A stretch of DNA of 64,000 bases from Candidatus Desulfarcum epimagneticum (GTDB taxonomy: Bacteria; Desulfobacterota; Desulfobacteria; Desulfobacterales; CR-1): assembly GCA_900659855.1 (NCBI GenBank), contig CAACVI010000034.1, positions 186,001-250,000 of the forward strand. Direction: 5' to 3'. The notes beneath the pieces are model-generated. The model saw only the letters and a list, made by a program, of their open reading frames with translations. It searched no databases and was not told the DNA's origin. The position numbers and the translations under genes are program-made. Shown here piece by piece: positions 9,301 through 16,364 of the stretch (its first letter is position 1; each line of letters opens with the position of its first letter).

Positions 9301-10213
9301 TCCCACCACCGTCAAACTCCTGAACCGACTCCAGAAAACTTTTGCCATGAGCGGAAGAGGCCCTGTAGTTGAGACGATATTCCCTGACCAGGGTGTCGGC
9401 CCCTTGGTAGTCGGCGTAGGTCTTGACGCTTTTCAGCCGTTGGGTCATGCTTATTTTAGATCCTGCGGAATATTTCACCACAGGGTCATGCCTGTCTTCA
9501 TATTCAAATCGCACGGAGTTGTTTCCGCCCGCGTAATCGATCCGGGTGACGCGGCTCTCACCTTCGGCGACGTTCTCATGATACGTGTAGGTCATCACAT
9601 TCCCGGAAGTGTCCGTCACCTTGCTCAGCATCCACATCCGAACGGATGACTTCCCCTGGGCCTCTATGCGTGAATCCGCCGTGCCGCCATACTCCATGAG
9701 CATGCCGTCACGGGTGGTGACCGTAAAAGACGCGGGCCCGCTCCCGGCGGAGCCCTCTGAGACAATTTTGGAAAAACCGTCTATCTCGGTCCGGTATTCG
9801 GTCCCGTCCCCGCCGTCATCACCGGAAATGGCGATCAGCCTCCGGCCGTCCAGAAAAAACCGGTCTTTTGAACTGTAATACACCCCGCCCTTGAAGCCGT
9901 CCTGGGCGATGGTGGCCCCGCCCCGGTGAATGGCGGAAAGACCGGAAATGTTCCAGCCGATCCCCAGGAGCCCGTTGGGAGCGCGGCTGCTGTATTTCAG
10001 CGCCGGTCGGGGCTCCAGTTTGTTCACGCCTGGAGGAACCATGATGGGAATGGAATAAGCGGCGGCGCCGTTTTCCACGTTGAAAGAGCCGGGTGTTTGT
10101 CCAACCAGGGAGGCGGTTTCATCAGCCCGCGCATTCACCCGAAACACGGTTAAACAGAGAAGCGCGAACACATTGAAATATAAAATGATCTGCGTTTTTT
10201 TTAAACGGCTCAT
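3335..10213 (-). CDS. Giant secreted SpvB/FG-GAP/RHS (YD-repeat) protein with variable C-terminus
   Basis: About 2290 residues. I chose the ATG at 10213 (GGGAG upstream) because it starts directly at a signal peptide (MSRLKKTQIILYFNVFALLC); a TTG 18 codons upstream is the alternative. In order: SpvB/TcaC-like domain (GSFNVENGAAAYSIPIMVPPG; PALKYSS; GIGWNISGLSAIHRGG), an FG-GAP-like array with DMNGDGLPDKVAYQNW...GFYVGLNNG units that look Ca-binding, an RHS/YD shell, and the core end signature DPEIGRFLSPD...NPLQFTDPSG. About 290 residues follow the core, Gly/Ala-rich and partly hydrophobic, with no recognised toxin motif. An unusual helical insertion interrupts the YD shell near 5300-5540. There is no PAAR domain, so Sec export rather than T6SS loading is likely. 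Function inferred: antibacterial, adhesive or insecticidal-type polymorphic toxin. Confidence 0.88.
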   Translation of the reverse strand: MSRLKKTQIILYFNVFALLCLTVFRVNARADETASLVGQTPGSFNVENGAAAYSIPIMVPPGVNKLEPRPALKYSSRAPNGLLGIGWNISGLSAIHRGGATIAQDGFKGGVYYSSKDRFFLDGRRLIAISGDDGGDGTEYRTEIDGFSKIVSEGSAGSGPASFTVTTRDGMLMEYGGTADSRIEAQGKSSVRMWMLSKVTDTSGNVMTYTYHENVAEGESRVTRIDYAGGNNSVRFEYEDRHDPVVKYSAGSKISMTQRLKSVKTYADYQGADTLVREYRLNYRASSAHGKSFLESVQEFDGGGSALPPVRFTWETGADGFDSPYQWFQASSGSYSETHFPPFVTSALFQKTYGNVYSMLLDMNGDGLTDRVSYRNWQGGDRGFYVGLNNGRDLDSPAEWISNPNTGNLLDEWPTIPVYVFHNFGSGATRNGGIAPLYISKIISSAIMSLRRATARSDGSYPGDTRVSKGFHTKFRNNLNYTPAATLLDMNGDGLPDKVAYQNWQNGTAGFYVGLNNGSGFDSPVEWIRDGQSAQTWYHYPIYADEDHTYSDLMDMNGDGLPDKVAYKDWRNGSAGFYVGLNNGGGFNPPARWISRAQSGRTWQNNPVHKDSSGNTCSKLMDMNGDGLPDKVAYQNWEDGTAGFYVGLNNGSGFDSPAEWITNGQSGQTWYHYPIYADDDHTYSDLMDMNGDGLPDKVAYQNWEDGTAGFYVGLNNGAGFESPQDWISRAQSSQTWQNNPIHKNSGGNICSKLMDMNGDGLPDKVAYQNWEDGISGFYVGLNNGSGFGAPVKWTSPAGDVSVYPVHVNTTSNTEYAYSYIDADLRDINGDGLPDRIQSSHWGSGTSGFHVGLNTGRRPIITSITSSMDLTTTIEYKSLSDSSVHTKNSGSVYPVVDIAGPTRLVSRVSSSNGIGGMNHLSYQYGGAKVHVQGRGNLGFEWIESTNEQTGIVTRTEFRQDFPYVGKPERMKVKIREAERDILIKDVVDMYDDIYREEALYGGKVYFPYAVESVKADFEVDGTFVAGEVTQNSDFDDYGNVGKTVVTKTGGGQTFVKTTTSAYHNDISNWFLGQLTASSSVYKGYGHTQTRASGFTYDSATGLLLTKTTEPGDADLKLTETYQYDKFGNRISVSLSGKDVQTRTTRTAFDSNGLFPKTITNALGHTETWEYDPRWGVPTRLTGPNRLVTDWEYDSLGREEQESRVDGTQTAWAYAWSDQIESGASYSDTTHKIYKVTETSSGAPPKTVYYDAMDRAVRQETTGFDGRAVYQDKEYDASGREVFSSLPYFSGNEVYTTETYVEPDGTVCQRRVKVDDGRAGGVETQYDEIGRAERIIYPGPDGADSVNSVSYSGLLTTETNALLQTKTTTKDVLGNVVQVNEEEGASVTYSYDALGNLLETDAAGVTTTMTYDNRNRKISMSDPDMGGWTYTYNAFDELISQTNAKNQTVTMDYDKLGRMVKRTETEGVSTWTYDTANMGKGKLASERAPHADGFSRTYGYDGFGRPDKVETKIAGRGTFLSRTFYDSEGRVSKKMLPGGFVLKNVYTDDGYLSAVKSLGPRSVYDLRAMSIMRQRCLDFAGHIIGLIEIWSKTLPRIFARHIRFFEMVADYFLTLAETIEHRMQRIIEVESEMVDDEGNLSFWEVAERDASRRLTRFRFGNGLETRRNYDPATGHLGRIRTVLGSNAPIRDLEYTYDKVNNVKRRIDHVNNLREVFSYDDLNRLTGASLSGAISQSISYAYDAKGNMTSKSGVGTYVYGGNSAGPHAVTSVTASDGTSRTFSYDDNGNMIRKTTTSGQTTETMSIAWTSFDKPSRFTKGGLENAFSYGPDRARHKKTVTRSGAVESVTVYIGKDYEKVTENGRDVHKYFVYAEGQLAAIYKRVDGHADETRYLHRDSLGSIDTVTNGLGDVEEKMAYAPFGSPRSVDGQPVNFSLSFTNRGFTGHEHIDDMGIIHMNGRVYDPEIGRFLSPDSFIQDIYSSQSFNRYTYCLNNPLQFTDPSGHFIDILIRAISGAVFGGVMAAINGGDILEGMITGAVSAVIFGFAGDLSAGLEDIAQVGIHVAAGAVSAGANGVITGADPGMMGESMLISGISAGVAKYGGLKLFGGSGILAGAMDNMSPEARFFVQFASYSAIGGVSGGISSSMRGGDFGDGFEQGARTSAYGFLYNMYGQRMLSRLKAYFDWTGKTEKCEEAVYDGVKKATKALVVACAVTVVVAAPEIVEGVVVVGKVAWPIIVTTAPRWTPYVEAIGVEVLSEFTGPNIPNPPNDPIGAIRILYDAIKYPSKYFRMNEE
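7935..8765 (-). repeat. In-gene tandem superrepeat (about 393 bp) of FG-GAP-like units
   Basis: Within the RHS gene, units carrying MNGDGLPDKVAYxxW...GFYVGLNNG alternate between two forms, one with YHYPIYADxDHTYSDL and one with TWQNNPxHKxSxGNxCSKL. The A-B pair recurs with a period of about 393 bases (unit starts near 7942, 8143, 8335, 8537) at high nucleotide identity. It reads through in frame, consistent with recent unequal duplication. Confidence 0.8.
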
Positions 10214-10319
10214 GATTTTCTCCCGCTCGATAAAACCTTGGCCATTTTTCTCGGACCCTCTCTCCAACGTCTCTTCATCAACCTGCTCACTTTTCCGCGT
10301 TTTCCAATCCCGCTTTTTC

Positions 10320-10348
10320 TTGACATGGGATTTAAAGGAGATTATAAA
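10320..10348 (+). promoter_or_regulatory. Sigma-70-type promoter of the cobalamin uptake operon
   Basis: TTGACA (10320-10325), a 17-base spacer and TATAAA (10343-10348). Transcription would start about 12-15 bases before the P1 stem of the B12 riboswitch, as expected. Confidence 0.75.
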
Positions 10349-10367
10349 TATTTATTTGAATCAGTGA

Positions 10368-10532
10368 CATTCAGGCGCTTGTTTCAAGCTTAATAGGGAA
10401 CCCCGTTAAAGTCGGGGACGGGCCCGCCGCTGTGAGCGCGTACGAAAGCTGTGTTTCGCCACTGTCCCGGTTTTGGGGATGGGAAGGCTCAGCCGGTAGG
10501 ATGATGCGCAAGTCAGAAGACCTGCCTGAATG
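10368..10532 (+). promoter_or_regulatory. Cobalamin (B12) riboswitch aptamer
   Basis: The closing P1 helix is visible as CATTCAGGC (10368-10376) pairing with GCCTGAATG (10524-10532). Between them lie GCTTAATAGGGAAC, the loop segment GGGCCCGCCGCTGTGAGC, GCCACTGTCCC, and the conserved B12-box region GATGATGCGCAAGTCAGAAG followed by ACCTGCC. It sits 160 bases before btuB and is followed by an intrinsic terminator, so binding of adenosyl- or methylcobalamin should cause premature termination of the whole btuB-to-btuD unit. Confidence 0.95.
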
Positions 10533-10596
10533 AAAAGACGGCGTTTTTCCCGGAAAGAAAAACGCCCCGCTTAGGATCTTGAGTAAAAAAGGGATG

Positions 10597-10632
10597 CCCC
10601 GGATCAAACAGTGATGAGGTCCGGGGTTTTTT
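10597..10632 (+). terminator. Riboswitch expression-platform terminator
   Basis: Stem CCCCGGA (10597-10603) pairs with TCCGGGG (10620-10626) and is followed by a T-run (TTTTTTATTTT). It lies between the aptamer and btuB and is the obvious attenuator. The preceding AAAAACGCCCCGC segment could take part in the alternative fold. Confidence 0.8.
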
Positions 10633-10693
10633 ATTTTCCGGGCCTGGATGCTCCGGACCGTTCCGGTTCGGAGACGCCTGGGAGGCTGACGAG

Positions 10694-12757
10694 ATGTTGA
10701 AAAAGACAATGATGGTTTTTGCGCTGGCGTTTTTCCTGGCCGGCGGAGAGGGACTGGCCGACGGCGGGAGCAAAAAAGACGACGGCGATATCAAAACACT
10801 GGACGCCATTGTGGTGACTGCCACCAAAACAAAGGAGAAAAGGAAGGACATCCCCAACTCGGTGATCGTCAAGGACGCGTTTGACATTGAACAGTCACCG
10901 GCCTCGGGACTGGGCGCGCTTCTGGCCGGGGAGCCGGGGGTGGACTGGCGAAGCTACGGCGATTACGGCGGCGCCGCCCAGGAGCTTCATATTCGCGGCA
11001 TGGGGGGAAGCGAGGTCCAGGTTCTGGTGAACGGAATCAGCGTCAATTCGCCGTCTTTGGGAACCGCCGACATCAGCGGAATCAACCTGGACAATATCGA
11101 GCGGATCGAGGTGGTCAAAGGCTCCGGATCCCTTTTGTACGGGTCCGGCGCCATGGGCGGCTCCGTGAATATCATCACCAAAGGGCCGGAGCGGGATCAC
11201 CCCCTTTTGAAAGTCACCGCCGGCTTCGGGGAGAATGGCGCATACCGGCTGTCCGCCGACCAGGGCATGTTCATCTCAAAAAACACGGGCTGGCATCTGT
11301 CTGTGGGAAGAAGAGAGACTGATGGACACCGAAACAATGGCCGGCTGACTCAAAACGACCTGTCCCTGAAACTGACGCATGAACAGGACGATATTTTCAA
11401 CGTCAGCCTCTACGGAAATTATATCAGCCGTTTATATGGAAACCCGGGAATTCAACCGCCTCCGGAGGCAAACCTCGTCTTTAATGAAGTCAACGGCGAG
11501 CCGTTTTATGATGATGAGTCGGCCAGTCTGAAGGATGAGGGGAAATCCGTGGACAAGCGTCTGTCGCTCACTGTGGACGCCAAGCCGAAAAAATGGCTGG
11601 GGATCCATGTCCGGGGCCACTGGTCCGACATGGAAAGCGACGACCAGAAGTGGGAAAACGCCTCCACCTGGGGCAGCCAGGCCGGGGAAAGCAAAAAAAC
11701 AAGGGTGGACAACCGGGTGTTCGGCGCCGAAGTCAATTTTGAGATTGAACCCCGTTTGGAAACCAAGATACTTATAGGCGCCGATATCAAGGACCATGTC
11801 TGGAAGACCCGGGGTGTGGATTTTAACGCCTCGGGACTCGCCACAGGGGAAAGCCTGAACAGCGCCTCCATCAAAACCCGTGGCTTTTTCATTGAGGCGC
11901 AGCTTCGGCTTAACCGCTATGTGAAGGGACTGGCCGGGATCCGGAATGAGCGCCACGAATTTTTCGGCCGGGAAAACCTTCCCCTTTTCGGTCTCATCGT
12001 CAATCCCATGGACAACCTGGCGCTGAAGATCAACCACGGCAAGCATTTCAAAGCGCCCTCCCCCAACGATCTGTTCTGGCCGGAGGACAATTTCGTCCGG
12101 GGCAATCCCGATCTCAAACCCCAGACCGGCTGGCACACCAACGCCGTCCTGGAATACGAGATCCCTGAAAAAAAGCTGGATATCTCCCTGTCCTGGTTTA
12201 AATGGAACATCGACGATAAAATCACCTGGGCCAAAAATCCCAATTTTCCCGGACCCTTTGGGGAGGATAAATGGACCCCTTCGAACCTCAACAAGAGCCG
12301 GGGAACAGGCTGGGAACTCGGCCTCCGTTACAATCCCCTGGATTCCCTGGGACTGTCTTTGGCATGCACCCTTACGGACGCCGAGGATGAGACGCCCGAT
12401 TTGACCCGGCAGGCCCAATATGTCCCTGAATATTCATTTAAAACAGGATTGGCATACAGGAACGATCTGGGAATTTCGCTCGCGGTGGATATCCGCCTCG
12501 TCGGCGAAAGGGAATATTACAAAAAGGATACTGACAAAGAGCCTTCCCACGTCTTGGAGGAGTATGCCACGGTGGACATGAAGGTGGATTACCGCTTCAA
12601 TGACCACTGGACCTTTTCCGTTTCCGCAGACAATCTTTTTGACAAAGATTACGGCGTGTATATGGGAAGTTTCGCCGACGGCTCCGGGAAACTGGTTTAC
12701 GGATATTACCCCGGCGCCGGGCGCTCGGTGAGAACCTCCCTTTCGTATAAGTATTAG
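10694..12757 (+). CDS. btuB: TonB-dependent outer-membrane cobalamin receptor
   Basis: 687 residues. Signal peptide (about 1-22), TonB box-like stretch DAIVVTATKTKEKRKD at about 35-50, plug domain with the classical run LHIRGMGGSEVQVLVNG, then IERIEVVKGSGSLLYGSGAMGGSVNIITK, and a barrel ending in an aromatic-rich C-terminal strand (SVRTSLSYKY). GGGAGG precedes the ATG. Cobalamin as substrate is supported by the riboswitch immediately upstream and the btuFCD genes downstream, rather than by sequence alone; a cobinamide or other corrinoid preference is possible given the CbiZ fusion in the same operon. Confidence 0.93.
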   Translation: MLKKTMMVFALAFFLAGGEGLADGGSKKDDGDIKTLDAIVVTATKTKEKRKDIPNSVIVKDAFDIEQSPASGLGALLAGEPGVDWRSYGDYGGAAQELHIRGMGGSEVQVLVNGISVNSPSLGTADISGINLDNIERIEVVKGSGSLLYGSGAMGGSVNIITKGPERDHPLLKVTAGFGENGAYRLSADQGMFISKNTGWHLSVGRRETDGHRNNGRLTQNDLSLKLTHEQDDIFNVSLYGNYISRLYGNPGIQPPPEANLVFNEVNGEPFYDDESASLKDEGKSVDKRLSLTVDAKPKKWLGIHVRGHWSDMESDDQKWENASTWGSQAGESKKTRVDNRVFGAEVNFEIEPRLETKILIGADIKDHVWKTRGVDFNASGLATGESLNSASIKTRGFFIEAQLRLNRYVKGLAGIRNERHEFFGRENLPLFGLIVNPMDNLALKINHGKHFKAPSPNDLFWPEDNFVRGNPDLKPQTGWHTNAVLEYEIPEKKLDISLSWFKWNIDDKITWAKNPNFPGPFGEDKWTPSNLNKSRGTGWELGLRYNPLDSLGLSLACTLTDAEDETPDLTRQAQYVPEYSFKTGLAYRNDLGISLAVDIRLVGEREYYKKDTDKEPSHVLEEYATVDMKVDYRFNDHWTFSVSADNLFDKDYGVYMGSFADGSGKLVYGYYPGAGRSVRTSLSYKY

Positions 12758-12792
12758 ACGGCCCGCTCCCCAGGGAGCTTTAAGGAAAACCC

Positions 12793-13395
12793 ATGACCGA
12801 AATCATTCAGCAGGGGGGGATCATCATGTATCCCCTGATTCTATGCTCCGTGGCCTCCTTTGCGGCCATCATCGACCGGACCCTTTTCTGGATTTACGTC
12901 AAAAGAAAACGGAACCAGCCGCTGGTGGACGAGGTTTTAAGTCTTTGCGCCCAAAGACAATGGGACGAAGTGCGGGAAAAGACCCGGGGAAGCCGGGATT
13001 ACATGATCCGGATCCTGGTCAGCGGCATTTTGCACCGGGACTTTTCCATGGCCAAGGCCATGGAGTCGGCGGCGGCGGCGGAGATCAAAAAAATGCGCCG
13101 CTTCATGGGGGTCATCGACACCATGATCACGGCCGCGCCGCTTCTGGGCATTCTGGGCACGGTGACGGGCATCATCGCCTCCTTCAAGGCCTTCGGGGGG
13201 TATGGGCTGGACAATCCCGCCGCCGTCATGGCGGGCATCGCCCAGGCCCTTGTGACCACGGCATTCGGCCTGGGGATCGCGATTTTTTCGGTGTTTCCCT
13301 ATAACTATTTTTACTCCAGGATCGAATCGGCGGCCACGGAGATCGAAACCTGCGCCACGAGCCTGGAGATCGTGTTTGAAAAAGGGACGCCCTGA
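12793..13395 (+). CDS. exbB: ExbB/TolQ/MotA-family proton-channel subunit
   Basis: 200 residues with three predicted membrane segments (about 10-30, 110-135, 145-175) and the MotA/TolQ/ExbB core GVIDTMITAAPLLGILGTVT...AMAGIAQALVTTAFGLGIAI-type sequence. Forms the inner-membrane proton-driven motor with ExbD that energises TonB. It follows btuB by 35 bases and precedes exbD by 3 bases. Dedicated to the cobalamin receptor by context. Confidence 0.92.
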   Translation: MTEIIQQGGIIMYPLILCSVASFAAIIDRTLFWIYVKRKRNQPLVDEVLSLCAQRQWDEVREKTRGSRDYMIRILVSGILHRDFSMAKAMESAAAAEIKKMRRFMGVIDTMITAAPLLGILGTVTGIIASFKAFGGYGLDNPAAVMAGIAQALVTTAFGLGIAIFSVFPYNYFYSRIESAATEIETCATSLEIVFEKGTP

Positions 13396-13398
13396 GAA

Positions 13399-13812
13399 AT
13401 GAAAGCCAGGCGTTATGTATATAAAAGGAGCGCCCGCATTGAGATTCTGCCTTTAATCGACGTGGTGTTTCTGCTTCTGGCGTTTTTCATCTACGCCATG
13501 CTGTCCATGGCCGTTCACCGGGGCATGACGGTGGCCCTTCCGGAGTCCGCCTCGGCGAAAATCGTGAAGGGACGGGCGGTGTCCGTGACCATCGCCGAAG
13601 ACGGCCGCCTGTACATTGATGAGAGCCCGGCGTCCTACGAGGGCCTGAAGGCCGAGCTGGTCAAACGGATCGGGAATCAGACGAGCCCCGAGGCGTTTTT
13701 GTTCGCGGAAAAAACCGTCCAGTGCCAGACCATCTTTTCGGTTCTGGATGAGATCCGGGCCGCCGGGTTTGAGCGGGTGTCTCTCCAGGCCAAAGGTTTG
13801 GGCGAAAAATGA
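13399..13812 (+). CDS. exbD: ExbD/TolR-family biopolymer transport protein
   Basis: 137 residues, short cytoplasmic N-terminus (RRYVYKRSARIEILPL), one membrane helix carrying the conserved Asp in PLIDVVFLLLAFFIYAML, and a periplasmic domain. That Asp is the family's proton-carrying residue. The stop overlaps the tonB start by 4 bases. Works with ExbB and TonB. Confidence 0.92.
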   Translation: MKARRYVYKRSARIEILPLIDVVFLLLAFFIYAMLSMAVHRGMTVALPESASAKIVKGRAVSVTIAEDGRLYIDESPASYEGLKAELVKRIGNQTSPEAFLFAEKTVQCQTIFSVLDEIRAAGFERVSLQAKGLGEK

Positions 13813-14459
13813 GGGTTTTTGTCGCGGTCCTGGTTTCCATGACCGTCCACCTGGCGTTTTTCCGGATCCCGGGCTTTGACGCCCGGCCGTTTCACTTTGA
13901 AAAAAAAATGGATGTGATCCTCACATGGCCCGACCGGCCCCCGGAAACGCCCCGGCCCCTGGAAAAAAAACCCGCGGCCGCCGAAAAGAAAAAAAAAACG
14001 CCGCCGCCCAAAATAAAAACCCGGGAAACCCTTCCCCAACGGTTCGCGCCCCGGAAAACCGCGCCTGAAAAACCGGCGCCCGAAAAAACGCCGCCTCCAA
14101 GAGCGCCCAGGGCCCGGCCCGGGCCCGGCCGAAAGACGGAGACACAAACGCTCTCCAGGGGGGCCGCCAGGCCGCGGGCGGAGAAAAAACCCGTTCCCCT
14201 GTATGGGCGGAACCGCCCCCCGGCCTACCCGGCCCTGGCCCGGAAACGGGGATGGGAGGGCCGGGCGATTTTAGACATCCTGGTGGACGCCCGGGGCCGG
14301 GTCAAAGACATTCGGATTCATTTATCCAGCGGACACGCCGTTTTGGACCGGGCGGCTGTCCGGGCCCTGAAAAAATGGATATTCGCGCCCGGGGCCCGGG
14401 GAGGCGTCCGGGCGGCCATGCGGATCAAACAGCCGATTCAATTCAGGCTCACGGACTGA
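13809..14459 (+). CDS. tonB: TonB energy-transducing protein
   Basis: 216 residues: an N-terminal membrane anchor (VFVAVLVSMTVHLAFF), a long Pro/Lys/Arg-rich periplasm-spanning linker (about 40-135), and a C-terminal TonB domain with the RPPAYPALARKRGWEGRAIL start and DILVDARGRVKDIRI...SSGHAVLDRAAVRALKKW, ending in a PIQFRL strand. Overlaps exbD by ATGA. Completes the ExbB-ExbD-TonB motor in the B12 operon. Confidence 0.92.
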   Translation: MRVFVAVLVSMTVHLAFFRIPGFDARPFHFEKKMDVILTWPDRPPETPRPLEKKPAAAEKKKKTPPPKIKTRETLPQRFAPRKTAPEKPAPEKTPPPRAPRARPGPGRKTETQTLSRGAARPRAEKKPVPLYGRNRPPAYPALARKRGWEGRAILDILVDARGRVKDIRIHLSSGHAVLDRAAVRALKKWIFAPGARGGVRAAMRIKQPIQFRLTD

Positions 14460-14464
14460 CACAC

Positions 14465-16342
14465 ATGGACACACAAAGCCAGGAGAGAAAAAAATCCGTT
14501 TTTGAGGACCCGGACCGCATGTCCCGGATTCCCCGGGGCCCCGGCGTCTATCTCATGAAAGACGTGTCCGGGGAGATCATCTATGTGGGAAAGGCCCGGA
14601 ACATCAAAAAGCGCATGGCCTCCTATTTTTCCCCCCGCCTTTCCCGGGACCCCAAGACAGCGGCCCTGATCCGAAAAATCCACGATTTCGAGACCCTGCT
14701 CACCGAAACCGAAAAAGAGGCCCTGATCCTGGAGTCCAGCCTCATCAAGCGCCACCGGCCCCGGTACAACGTCACTTTAAAGGACGACAAACGCTACCCG
14801 GTCCTTCGGCTGGACATGGACCATCCCTACCCGGACCTGAGAATCGTTCGAAAAATCAAAAACGACCGCGCGGTGTATTTCGGCCCGTTTTCGTCCTCCG
14901 GGGCCGTGCGCCAGACCCTGAGACTGATCAACCGGACCTTCAAGCTGCGAAAATGCGGGGCCTCGGCCTTTAAAAACCGGTCCCGGCCCTGCCTGCATCA
15001 CCAGATGGACGCGTGCCTGGCCCCCTGCTGTCTGGATGTGAAAGAGGAGGATTACCGGGAGATCATCGCCGATGTGACGCTTTTTTTAAGGGGAAAAACC
15101 CCGGCCCTGATTCGAAAAATCCACCGGGAAATGTTCGCCGCCTCGGACGCCCTGGAGTTTGAAAGGGCGGCGGCGCTGCGGGACAAAAAAATCGCGCTGG
15201 AAAAAACCCTGGAGCGCCAGGTGTCGGTGACGGTGGACCTCGTGGACCGGGACGTCATCGCCGTGGCCCGGGAAAACGAGTTTTCCATGATCGCGGCTCT
15301 TTTCGTCCGGGGGGGGCGCGTCATCGGGTCCCGCTCCTTTCCCGTCTCCCAGACCCTGGCCTCGGACCCGGAAATCACCGGGGCCTTTATCCGCCAGCAT
15401 TACGAAAAAAACGCCTTTATTCCCGAAGAGATTCTGACCGAGTTCGGCCCCGAGGACAAGGCCCTGCTGGAAGAGCGGCTGTCGGAGCTGAAAAACGGGA
15501 ATCGAAGGAAAAAAAAGATCCGGATCCGAACCCCGCGCCGGGGCGAAAGGGCGAGCCTGGTGAAAATGGCCGCAAAAAACGCGGAAAAGGACTTAAAAGA
15601 CCACATCGCCTCCCTGATGTCGGACCGGGACCTCATGTCGCGGCTCAAACGGACCCTGAAGTTGAAATCCCTGCCCGCCCGGATCGAGTGTTTCGACAAT
15701 TCCAACATGTCGGGAAAAGAGGCGGTGTCCGCCATGGCGGTGTTTGTGGACGGCAAGCCGGACAAGTCCCGGTACCGGAAATACAAGATTAAAAACGTCA
15801 CGGAACACGACGATTACGCCTATATGGCCGAGGTCCTTAAAAGGCGTTACGGAAAAGGAGAAAAATCAAAGCCCTACCCGAACCTTCTTTTGGTGGACGG
15901 GGGAAAGGGCCAGCTGGGCGTGGCCCTGGCGATTCTCCGGGACCTGGGCCTGGACGGCGCCTTTGATGCGGCCGGGATCGCCAAAAAAGACCCGGCAAAA
16001 GGGGAGGTCCGGGACAAAATTTACAGGCCCGGCCGGGCCAATCCCGTCCAGTTCGGGGGGGCCGGCGACCTGCTTCTTTTTCTCCAGCGCGTCCGGGACG
16101 AGGCCCACCGGTTCGTCATCGCCTTTCACCGGAAACAGCGGGGCAAAAATTCCATGCGCTCGGCCCTGGACGACGCGACGGGAATCGGGGAAAAAAGAAA
16201 AGCCGCCCTGATGAGATACTACAAAAGCGTCAAAAATATCCGGGACGCGGACGAAAAAGAAATGGCCGCCCTGCCCGGCATGAACATGCCGGCGGCCCGG
16301 GCGGTGAAAGAAACCCTGGGGAAATACAGCCGATTAAAATAA
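14465..16342 (+). CDS. uvrC: Excinuclease ABC subunit C
   Basis: 625 residues, normal for UvrC. GIY-YIG nuclease domain at the N-terminus (GPGVYLMKDVSGEIIYVGKA, then RNIKKRM), the Cys-rich stretch CRPCLHHQMDACLAPC-like, UvrB-binding UVR segment (DALEFERAAALRDKK), RNase H-like C-terminal nuclease core (IECFDNSNMSGKEAVSAMAVF; LLLVDGGKGQLGVA), and C-terminal HhH (LDDATGIGEKRKAALM). The ATG at 14465 was preferred over upstream starts because it directly precedes the GIY-YIG domain. It makes the dual incisions in nucleotide excision repair. It lies 5 bases after tonB and 22 before btuF-cbiZ, so a repair gene appears to be embedded in the B12 transport unit. Confidence 0.95.
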   Translation: MDTQSQERKKSVFEDPDRMSRIPRGPGVYLMKDVSGEIIYVGKARNIKKRMASYFSPRLSRDPKTAALIRKIHDFETLLTETEKEALILESSLIKRHRPRYNVTLKDDKRYPVLRLDMDHPYPDLRIVRKIKNDRAVYFGPFSSSGAVRQTLRLINRTFKLRKCGASAFKNRSRPCLHHQMDACLAPCCLDVKEEDYREIIADVTLFLRGKTPALIRKIHREMFAASDALEFERAAALRDKKIALEKTLERQVSVTVDLVDRDVIAVARENEFSMIAALFVRGGRVIGSRSFPVSQTLASDPEITGAFIRQHYEKNAFIPEEILTEFGPEDKALLEERLSELKNGNRRKKKIRIRTPRRGERASLVKMAAKNAEKDLKDHIASLMSDRDLMSRLKRTLKLKSLPARIECFDNSNMSGKEAVSAMAVFVDGKPDKSRYRKYKIKNVTEHDDYAYMAEVLKRRYGKGEKSKPYPNLLLVDGGKGQLGVALAILRDLGLDGAFDAAGIAKKDPAKGEVRDKIYRPGRANPVQFGGAGDLLLFLQRVRDEAHRFVIAFHRKQRGKNSMRSALDDATGIGEKRKAALMRYYKSVKNIRDADEKEMAALPGMNMPAARAVKETLGKYSRLK

Positions 16343-16364
16343 AAATGACAATTCTTTTGAAACT

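Noticed and set aside
11432..12418. 328-codon reverse ORF opposite btuB
   Set aside because: Antisense of the beta-barrel; no ribosome binding site or domain, and btuB codon pattern is intact.
14252..14464. Upstream extension of uvrC within tonB
   Set aside because: The extension is an alternative frame of the tonB C-terminus; the GIY-YIG domain begins just after the ATG at 14465.
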